From Saprospiraceae bacterium (lineage in GTDB: Bacteria > Bacteroidota > Bacteroidia > Chitinophagales > Saprospiraceae): a DNA stretch of 5,087 bases. Below are positions 1 to 5,087 of the stretch, piece by piece; the first letter of the stretch is position 1, and the number at the start of each line of letters is the position of its first letter. Location: positions 1-5,087 of the forward strand of contig JACMMM010000157.1 of NCBI GenBank assembly GCA_014379065.1, given 5' to 3'. A model generated the notes under the pieces. It did not search any database and was not told where the DNA came from. It was given only the letters and a program-made list of their open reading frames with translations. Position numbers and translations under genes: made by a program.

Positions 1-1125
1 GCAGCTGGTGGCAACGAATGGAAAACCCGCGACGAAGCCATGAAACAGCGCTATTACCTCAACGACGGCAAGGGCAATTTTGAACGGCGCGATTTCCCTG
101 CTGCATTTGCAACGGCTTCTTGTGTGCTTCCTTGTGATTTCAACAAGGACGGCCTCATTGATTTTTTCATTGGCGCACGGGCACAGCCCTGGAATTACGG
201 CCTCACACCTACTTCTTTTTTGTTTCAAAACAAGGGGAACGCTCTCTTTGAAGATGTTGCACAAAAAATTGGCGGTGGCCTCCAGCAAGCTGGCCTTGTA
301 AAAAATGGGGCCTGGGCTGACCTGGACGGCGATGGCGATCAGGATTTGGTGTTGGCTATCGAATGGGAGCCACTCACGGTTTTCCTGAATCAACAAGGAT
401 CTTTTGAAAAAAAGCAGTTAAACGATCTATCTGGCTGGTGGAATTTCGCCCTGCCCCATGATTTTGACGGTGACGGCGACCTCGATATTCTGGCTGGCAA
501 TTTGGGCCAAAACGGCCGCTTCCACCCTACCCTCTCTGAACCTGTCAGCATGTATGTCTCTGATTTTGACAACAACGGCCAAGTGGATCAAATTCTCAGT
601 TATTACTTGAAAAACAAGGAGTTGCCTTTTGCCACTTTTGAAGAAATCACCAAAACAATTCCTGGCCTTAAGAAAAAATTCCTCTATGCCAAGGACTTTG
701 CCAAAGCCAGTGTGCCAGATATTTTTGGCAAGGACAAACTTGCCAAATCTGTGCATCGTGAGGCCAATACCTTTGAGAGCATGTATTTTGAAAACACTGG
801 CGGCATGAATTTTAAAGCATCCCCTTTGCCCGACCAACTTCAGTTTTCCACGCTCGATGCCTGCAGCTTGGCCGATCTTGATGGAGATGGCAAAATGGAG
901 GCAGTTTTGGGTGGCAATTTCTATGAATGCAACATAGAAATGGGGCGTTACGACGCCAATTTTGGCAATGTGCTCCACTTTTCAATAAATGGAGCGATGC
1001 AAGTTTTCCCACTCGGCGATTTGCGTATCAAGGGCCAGGTCCGGCGTATCAAATCGGTAAAAATTGGCAGCAAAACAGCCTTTGTTTTTGCAAGAAACAA
1101 CGAGCATTGCATCGTGATTCAATAG
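1..1125 (+). CDS. VCBS/FG-GAP repeat beta-propeller protein, C-terminal part (5' end outside window)
   Basis: The frame is open from base 1, so the ATG at 40 is almost certainly internal: the residues before it (AAGGNEWKTRDEA) belong to the same repeat unit. 374 residues are visible, ending at TAG 1123-1125. Acidic DxDxDGxxD-type calcium-loop motifs of FG-GAP/VCBS propeller blades occur at visible residues 46-54 (DFNKDGLID), 107-115 (DLDGDGDQD), 154-162 (DFDGDGDLD), 188-196 (DFDNNGQVD, degenerate) and 292-300 (DLDGDGKME). The pattern 'GGNE..YYLNDGKGNF', 'GWWN', 'GNLGQN' and 'GRYDA' matches the C-terminal half of large (roughly 1,000-residue) VCBS proteins common in Bacteroidota, so most of the protein probably lies upstream. 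Such proteins are usually exported. The signal peptide would be off-window, and no type IX sorting domain is seen at the C-terminus. The role is unknown; a surface binding or scaffold function is inferred. No catalytic motif is visible. Confidence 0.9.
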   Translation, partial: AAGGNEWKTRDEAMKQRYYLNDGKGNFERRDFPAAFATASCVLPCDFNKDGLIDFFIGARAQPWNYGLTPTSFLFQNKGNALFEDVAQKIGGGLQQAGLVKNGAWADLDGDGDQDLVLAIEWEPLTVFLNQQGSFEKKQLNDLSGWWNFALPHDFDGDGDLDILAGNLGQNGRFHPTLSEPVSMYVSDFDNNGQVDQILSYYLKNKELPFATFEEITKTIPGLKKKFLYAKDFAKASVPDIFGKDKLAKSVHREANTFESMYFENTGGMNFKASPLPDQLQFSTLDACSLADLDGDGKMEAVLGGNFYECNIEMGRYDANFGNVLHFSINGAMQVFPLGDLRIKGQVRRIKSVKIGSKTAFVFARNNEHCIVIQ

Positions 1126-1126
1126 T

Positions 1127-1220
1127 TTTTCAAAACACTAAGGAACTAAGAGACACTAAGGCTAATAGGGGTTTGAGCGGTGTAACACTTAGTGTCCCTT
1201 AGTTCCTTAGTGTTTGAAAA
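1127..1220. repeat. Long near-perfect intergenic inverted repeat (hairpin element)
   Basis: The arms at 1133-1160 and 1188-1215 are complementary at 27 of 28 positions; the only mismatch is A1151 against C1197. One bulged A (1132) extends the stem by five pairs (1127-1131 with 1216-1220). The 27-base loop is 1161-1187. Each arm is built from reiterated ACTAAG words (left arm 1137-1142, 1145-1150, 1155-1160). The element begins two bases after the upstream stop codon and ends 31 bases before the next start, so it fills the gap. It could fold in RNA from either strand. It lacks a good U-tract, with only four Ts at 1221-1224, so a classical intrinsic terminator is not well supported. A dispersed palindromic (REP/MITE-like) repeat is the preferred reading. 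An mRNA-end stabilising or attenuating stem is possible. Confidence 0.85.
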
Positions 1221-1250
1221 TTTTGAATCCACGTTCCATACCTTCGCGCC

Positions 1251-2906
1251 GTGTTTGACCTTGACCTAGCCAAAATACTGGTAGAACTGACGAGAAGTCC
1301 GCTTATAAAAAATGCGTGTGGACAGTTCGAGACCGTATCGCCCTTGCTTTTCAGCTCTGGGCTTTTTTTGTTTTTGTTTCTCGGGTTCTACAGTGTCTAT
1401 CAAGCGCTGATGCGGCACAATCGCTTGCGCATTGCTTGGGTAATGTTGTTTTCCCTTTTCTTTTATTTCAAGTGCGCGGGTGGTTTCTGGCTGCTTCACG
1501 TCCTCATCGTGGTGGTGGATTTCAACCTCGCAAGGTGGATGTATCGCTCAAAAAGTCAAAGCGACAAAACGATGCTGCTCATCGTAAGTCTTGTGGTCAA
1601 TCTGGGAATGCTGGTCTACTTCAAATACAATCTCTACTCGGAGTTGTTCTGCGAGATATTCGAAAAGCCTTTTAACCCTTGCTATCTCTTTCTGCCCGCC
1701 GGCATTTCGTTTTTTACATTCCAATCGCTAAGCTATACCATTGATGTGTATCGAGGACAATTGAAGGCCGAGGACAGTATGCTCGACTATGCCTTTTATG
1801 TCACGTTTTTCCCCCAGATGGTGGCTGGCCCCATTGTACGAGCGGCAGATTTTTTGCCCCAAATCCGAAGGCCCGTGTTTGTGTCGCGAGAAGATTTTGG
1901 CCGTGGCTTTTTCCTGATTTGTACAGGTTTGTTCAAAAAAGCGGTGATCTCTGACTATATAAGCGTCAATTTTGTGGATCGCGTATTTGAGTCGCCGTTG
2001 CAGTACACTGGACTGGAAAATTTGTTTGGCGTGTACGGCTACGCCTTGCAGATTTACTGCGATTTCTCTGGCTATTCAGATATGGCCATCGGTCTAGCCT
2101 TGTTGATGGGCTTCAAATTTCCAATCAATTTTGATGCTCCATACCAGTCACTCAGCATCACCGAATTCTGGCGGCGATGGCATATCTCTCTCTCCACCTG
2201 GCTTCGGGATTACCTTTACATACCGCTTGGCGGCAACCGAGGCAGTAGTATCGGTACTTGGATAGTAACAGGTGGTTTTTTGGCCCTGACCCTAGGGCTG
2301 TCCATTTTTTGGGCATTCAATGGGGCATGGTGGTGGCTAGCTTTGTGGTCAGCAGTGGTTACCATTGTGGCCGTGCCCGCACTATGGCGAGGCGATAGAC
2401 AGGCCCTGTCCACCAATTTCAATCTTTTTGCCACGATGTTGCTTGGAGGTCTTTGGCACGGCGCGGCTTCTAGGTTCATTATCTGGGGGGCGCTGCATGG
2501 GCTTGCGTTGGCCGCAGAAAAATGGATTAAAATCTATGCCCCTGGCCCGTCAGGGACATTTAGACGAGTCCTCGGCGGCATCTTGACTTTCCATTTCGTC
2601 TGTTTTTGCTGGATATTTTTCCGAGCCGAGGGCATGGAAAAAGTGGGACAGATGTTGCACCAAATTGCCTACGAGTTTAGGCCAGAGTTCTTTGTTGATT
2701 TTCTGACCGGCTATGGCGCGGTGCTGTTCTGGATGATGTTGGGATTTGGGCTACATTTTCTGCCAAAATCCACTGAATTAGCCGCTCAGCGCTTTGCCAC
2801 GGCGCTCCCGTTGTTTGGCAAGGCTCTCTTGTTGACAGCCTTTATTGCACTTGTGATGCAAGTCAAATCAGCGGAGGTGCAGTCGTTTATTTATTTTCAT
2901 TTCTAA
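1251..2906 (+). CDS. MBOAT-family membrane-bound O-acyltransferase (AlgI/DltB-like)
   Basis: This complete 551-residue polytopic membrane protein should transfer an acyl group, often acetyl, across the inner membrane toward an exported polysaccharide or other envelope acceptor. Family signatures run in order: LPAGISFFTFQSLSY (148-162), FFPQMVAGPIVRA (186-198), QIYCDFSGYSDMAIG (267-281), FWRRWHISLSTWLRDYLYIP (306-325) with H311, GGNR (327-330), and LLGGLWHG (397-404). H403 in the last motif matches the invariant MBOAT histidine; H416 follows in WGALHG. About a dozen or more hydrophobic segments are visible. Residues 331-386 separate GGNR from the NLFATMLLGG helix by some 50 residues more than in AlgI and carry two extra hydrophobic segments. 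The start is GTG: an in-frame TGA at 1224-1226 leaves no upstream ATG, and no early internal ATG precedes the first membrane segment. No Shine-Dalgarno sequence is seen. The acceptor and acyl donor are not deducible, and no SGNH-type partner gene is adjacent. Confidence 0.95.
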   Translation: MFDLDLAKILVELTRSPLIKNACGQFETVSPLLFSSGLFLFLFLGFYSVYQALMRHNRLRIAWVMLFSLFFYFKCAGGFWLLHVLIVVVDFNLARWMYRSKSQSDKTMLLIVSLVVNLGMLVYFKYNLYSELFCEIFEKPFNPCYLFLPAGISFFTFQSLSYTIDVYRGQLKAEDSMLDYAFYVTFFPQMVAGPIVRAADFLPQIRRPVFVSREDFGRGFFLICTGLFKKAVISDYISVNFVDRVFESPLQYTGLENLFGVYGYALQIYCDFSGYSDMAIGLALLMGFKFPINFDAPYQSLSITEFWRRWHISLSTWLRDYLYIPLGGNRGSSIGTWIVTGGFLALTLGLSIFWAFNGAWWWLALWSAVVTIVAVPALWRGDRQALSTNFNLFATMLLGGLWHGAASRFIIWGALHGLALAAEKWIKIYAPGPSGTFRRVLGGILTFHFVCFCWIFFRAEGMEKVGQMLHQIAYEFRPEFFVDFLTGYGAVLFWMMLGFGLHFLPKSTELAAQRFATALPLFGKALLLTAFIALVMQVKSAEVQSFIYFHF

Positions 2907-4536
2907 AAGAAGAGTACGTCTCTTCCACCCATTCCCAGTCCACAACTATTTCATTATCAAGTCGTTGTCGAATTTTTGTCAAGCCTGGTTTTAAATCAGC
3001 CCGACGATCTTGGCTTTTTAGCACTTTAAGTTTAAACAGATCTTTGGCAAGCGGGAAAAAGCGCAAGCGTTCGGCACGTCGGTGGGATGGCAAGGAGTCG
3101 TCGCGACGAAGGCGGGTAGCTGTGGCATGTAGCATGTGCTCGGCGTAGTCATCATCGAGATCGTCGAGTTCATATCGGATGCGCGTATCAAGCGTTGCGG
3201 CAATGGCATAAAGATAAATGTCGTCCAAAGCACCGTAGGTAAGGTAGTGCGGCAATGTTTTTGCCGCAGCAGCAAAGTCTTTTTTAGCAAAAAGGATGGC
3301 CGCACGCGCAATATTGAGCAATAGCGACTTTTGTTCCTCATCGTTCAAGCCAGTAATTCTGTTCTGGTGTTTTTGAAAGAAATCTTCCGCCCAATCCGCC
3401 TTCTTCAATTTCAATGCAGTAAACAAGATATTCTGGAAATGAGTGCTGGGAAGGTTTTCTCCGGGTTTAAGTTGTTGTAATTGATGCAGTTGCCGCGAAA
3501 ATATTTTTTCTAAAAATCGCTGGTCTTTCGTTTCTCGGTAGCGTGCGGGCCAAAAACCCCGCACCATTACCCGCATGGCTTGTACCCGCATGGCAGGCAG
3601 AGCCTGTAGGTTTTCCTCTAGCAATTTTTCAAATGCTTCTGATAGTTGCTCTGCTTCGGCTGGATCACCTTGTGTCAAGAAATCAAGCAACGTGCAATAA
3701 AGCGCTACAGCAGGTTGTTGAAAAAAGCCGTTGGCGCGGAGTGTGTGCGCAATTTGCACCGTGGTATCGCGGTTTACAAGAAACCTCGTATGTTCCGGCG
3801 AGCCATCTTCAAACAAGCGCCACATCCGTTGGTAATGCACAAGGCGGCACATCTGGTCGAGTTTGCTCATTAGGTAGAATGTGTCGAGTTGTTCCGTGGC
3901 TGCCAATAAGTTTTTGTCGCCATCTCGCTCGCTGTTCTGCTCTTCAAAAAAGGCTTTTTCTTGCTCTACCAAAAACTTGAATTGGTGGTAATCAGCAAAC
4001 TCATATTCATCGAAATCGCTGAAATCCACGCAGATGTTCAGCTCTTTTCGTGCCTGATTGTTCAAATTTTCAAAGAAATTTTCTGCTTTTCTGCTTTTGC
4101 GCCCATGTTCTTCAACCTGCTTGGATGGAGCAGCTGGAAGATCAGCCTTTTGAAGGCGTTCGCTATAGAAGCGCATGAGCGAAAGCTTTTGCTGTACTTC
4201 ATGAAGCAGGGCAGAACCATCGAGTGCTTCAGCATCTCGCAGGACAGCGTAACGGAAAGTAACAAAATGACGCACGATGCTCATTAGTTGTGCCATGGTG
4301 CGCTGCAAAGCACCTACCGGATTGCTTGCTTTTGGGAAAAAACGCTTTCCCGCCAAGTCACGGTGTAGCTCATTACTTTCAAAATGCGGGTAAAATTTCT
4401 TCAAAAATTCAAACAGCGCCAAGGTCTCATCGGGCCTGGTATCGTTGAAAATAGGCGATGCCGCAAAGAGATGCAGTGCGTCAAGTTCTTCTTGCGAAAG
4501 AAGTTGGAGGGTGCGTAGGAGTGGACTGGCGTACAT
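2887..4536 (-). CDS. Conserved-type helical protein of unknown function, possible alpha-solenoid
   Basis: This is a complete 549-residue ORF, ATG at 4536-4534 and TAA at 2889-2887. No upstream in-frame ATG exists before the stop at 4587-4585. There is no signal peptide or membrane segment, so it should be cytoplasmic. The composition is rich in Leu, Ala, Glu, Lys, Arg and Gln, and almost entirely helical in appearance. The N-terminal block (about 5-100: 'LSQEELDALHLFAASPIFN', 'FEFLKKFYPHF', 'RFFPKA', then a helix) resembles the start of a family of roughly 500-residue hypothetical proteins I associate with Saprospiraceae and relatives. The C-terminal half (about 360-480) has paired helices reminiscent of degenerate TPR units, for example LKLKKADWAEDFFQKH and FAKKDFAAAAKTLPHYL. 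The linker at about 132-150 is polar and probably flexible. No catalytic motif is visible. The gene is convergent with the acyltransferase (20-base overlap) and divergent from the gene at 4922. A scaffold or protein-interaction role is only a guess. Confidence 0.88.
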   Translation of the reverse strand: MYASPLLRTLQLLSQEELDALHLFAASPIFNDTRPDETLALFEFLKKFYPHFESNELHRDLAGKRFFPKASNPVGALQRTMAQLMSIVRHFVTFRYAVLRDAEALDGSALLHEVQQKLSLMRFYSERLQKADLPAAPSKQVEEHGRKSRKAENFFENLNNQARKELNICVDFSDFDEYEFADYHQFKFLVEQEKAFFEEQNSERDGDKNLLAATEQLDTFYLMSKLDQMCRLVHYQRMWRLFEDGSPEHTRFLVNRDTTVQIAHTLRANGFFQQPAVALYCTLLDFLTQGDPAEAEQLSEAFEKLLEENLQALPAMRVQAMRVMVRGFWPARYRETKDQRFLEKIFSRQLHQLQQLKPGENLPSTHFQNILFTALKLKKADWAEDFFQKHQNRITGLNDEEQKSLLLNIARAAILFAKKDFAAAAKTLPHYLTYGALDDIYLYAIAATLDTRIRYELDDLDDDYAEHMLHATATRLRRDDSLPSHRRAERLRFFPLAKDLFKLKVLKSQDRRADLKPGLTKIRQRLDNEIVVDWEWVEETYSSFRNENK

Positions 4537-4804
4537 CGAAGGCCGAAAATAATCATAAAAGCATTGGAAACCAAGGCCTTGTGTTTATCCAAGTCAAATA
4601 GGGCAACACAAAAATCTTAAAAAAATCCCAGTAATGGAAGTGATGTCAATTTCTGTGTTTGGCGCAGCTCCTCTATCACCCCCACCTTTGACCTATCAGA
4701 AGCGAACAAGGAAAGCCGAAACGTTTTTGAGAAAACTGTCAGAATCAGAAACCAGGAATGACCACATGAAAGCAGCCTGGCAAAGTTTGCCCAAACAACC
4801 CCGA

Positions 4805-4863
4805 GCAGCGCTCCGCCCCCCGAAAGGCCGAGCAGGAAAAAGGTGAAATCACTGGAGCGCTGC
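4805..4863. repeat. Inverted repeat, 10-bp perfect arms
   Basis: GCAGCGCTCC at 4805-4814 is the exact reverse complement of GGAGCGCTGC at 4854-4863, with 39 bases between. Each arm also contains the palindrome AGCGCT. Directly after the left arm comes GCCCCC (4815-4820), complementary to GGGGGC (4865-4870) just beyond the right arm, so the two possible stems interleave rather than nest. The function is unknown. It may simply be part of a dispersed intergenic repeat. Confidence 0.6.
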
Positions 4864-4874
4864 CGGGGGCCAGG

Positions 4875-4908
4875 TTTACCCGCCGAAGACTTAGCGAAGG
4901 CGGGTAAA
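4875..4908. repeat. Hairpin with 10-bp perfect stem just upstream of the 4922 start codon
   Basis: TTTACCCGCC (4875-4884) pairs perfectly with GGCGGGTAAA (4899-4908) around a 14-base loop. The core pattern CGCCGAAG...TTAGCGAAGGCG is of a type I have seen as a short dispersed palindrome in many bacterial intergenic regions. It ends 13 bases before the ATG at 4922. If it is transcribed with that gene, the stem would sit in the 5' leader close to the ribosome footprint. A terminator for rightward transcription is unlikely because no U-tract follows (AAACAAACACACTTT). Confidence 0.65.
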
Positions 4909-4921
4909 ACAAACACACTTT

Positions 4922-5087
4922 ATGAACCTCAACGATTTTTTAACCCGCTTCAAATCAAGGACTATGGAGCCGCTGCTAATAGAAGTAAGCTGCAACCTCA
5001 GCCAAAATGACCCAAAATGGGAGGAGATTACCAGCCTTTCTGTAGAGGTTGGTTATCGAGGACTCAATGGCAAAACCATCTGGAAGC
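4922..5087 (+). CDS. N-terminal fragment of an unrecognised protein (3' end outside window)
   Basis: The frame runs open from ATG 4922 to the window edge, giving 55 codons: MNLNDFLTRFKSRTMEPLLI, then EVSCNLSQNDPKWEEITSLS, then VEVGYRGLNGKTIWK. An in-frame TAG at 4892-4894 excludes an earlier start. A second ATG at 4964 (MEPLL) is possible but less likely, because the residues before it read like normal protein. The sequence before the ATG is A/C-rich with no Shine-Dalgarno, as expected for Bacteroidota. The composition is soluble, with no signal peptide. I do not recognise the family. The balanced composition and sensible secondary-structure pattern (helix, then strand-like VSVEVGY-type segments) favour a real gene, but 55 residues are too few to assign a role. 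Confidence 0.6.
   Translation, partial: MNLNDFLTRFKSRTMEPLLIEVSCNLSQNDPKWEEITSLSVEVGYRGLNGKTIWK

Larger units (their letters stand above)
4537..4921. other. Divergent intergenic region with repeat-like content
   Basis: These 385 bases separate the leftward gene starting at 4536 from the rightward gene at 4922, so promoters for both should lie here. I could not place a convincing Bacteroidota-type promoter (TTTG near -33 with TAnnTTTG near -7) for either. The region holds a run of seven A at 4619-4625, an inverted repeat at 4805-4863, an 8-base direct repeat (CCGAGCAG at 4801-4808 and 4829-4836) and a hairpin at 4875-4908. Open frames on both strands (213 bases + at 4634-4846, 300 bases - at 4617-4916) do not look like real proteins. 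The block from about 4617 to 4910 may be a dispersed repeat. Confidence 0.6.

Noticed and set aside
427..978. 183-codon open frame on the minus strand
   Set aside because: It lies fully inside the VCBS-repeat gene, whose five DxDxDG motifs establish the plus-strand frame. The minus-strand protein has no recognisable features.
1208..1216. TAGTGTTTG as a Bacteroidota -7 promoter element for the acyltransferase gene
   Set aside because: The spacing between TA and TTTG is one base too long, no -33 element is seen at the right distance, and the bases belong to the palindrome arm.
2909..2925. GAAGAG/CTCTTC hairpin near the convergent gene ends as a terminator
   Set aside because: The stem is only six base pairs, no T-run follows on the plus strand, and on the minus strand it lies inside the coding sequence.
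3543..3980. 145-codon open frame on the plus strand
   Set aside because: It is antisense to the 549-residue gene, with Cys/Arg/Ala-rich composition typical of a shadow frame.
4595..4600. TATTTG on the minus strand as a promoter element for the 549-residue gene
   Set aside because: It lacks the two-base spacer of TAnnTTTG, and no matched upstream element could be placed.
4634..4846. 70-codon plus-strand open frame as a real small gene
   Set aside because: It overlaps the equally open minus-strand frame and ends in a basic, low-complexity tail over the C-rich tract. There is no support for coding.
4617..4916. 99-codon minus-strand open frame as a real small gene
   Set aside because: Its start codon sits beside the 4875-4908 hairpin and its N-terminus is simply a translation of that palindrome. 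No convincing signal or domain is seen, so it is better described as part of a repeat-like intergenic block.
1..5087. Search by eye for CRISPR arrays, tRNA or rRNA genes, transposases, integrases, toxin-antitoxin or defence modules
   Set aside because: No regularly spaced direct repeats, tRNA-like TPsiC/acceptor patterns or recombinase motifs were found. The coding content is accounted for by four genes, none recognisable as a defence component.

Overview
This window looks like chromosomal DNA of a Bacteroidota bacterium, most likely from the Saprospiria/Chitinophagia side of the phylum. The reasons are the style of the VCBS-repeat protein, the MBOAT acyltransferase variant, a 549-residue helical protein of a type I associate with that group, A/T-rich translation starts without Shine-Dalgarno sequences, and interspersed intergenic palindromes. 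This placement is inference from protein style, because no marker gene is present.

Layout. Positions 1-1125 (+) hold the C-terminal 374 residues of a large VCBS/FG-GAP beta-propeller protein whose start lies outside the window. Positions 1126-1250 are a short gap almost filled by a long near-perfect inverted repeat. Positions 1251-2906 (+) encode a complete MBOAT-family membrane O-acyltransferase (AlgI/DltB-like) starting at GTG. Positions 2887-4536 (-) encode a complete 549-residue helical protein of unknown function. Its 3' end overlaps the acyltransferase gene by 20 bases. Positions 4537-4921 are a divergent intergenic region with two inverted repeats. From 4922 (+) an unrecognised gene begins and runs off the right edge.

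How the genes may work together. The first two genes are co-directional and both concern the cell surface: a probably exported calcium-binding-type propeller and a polysaccharide-type O-acyltransferase. The gap and the palindrome between them argue against a tight operon. The usual partner of an AlgI-type enzyme, an SGNH/AlgJ/DltD-like protein, is not seen in the window, and the next gene downstream is convergent. I see no defence system, CRISPR array, RNA gene, transposase or integrase. The most unusual material is non-coding: the 1127-1220 palindrome and the repeat-like 4617-4910 block.
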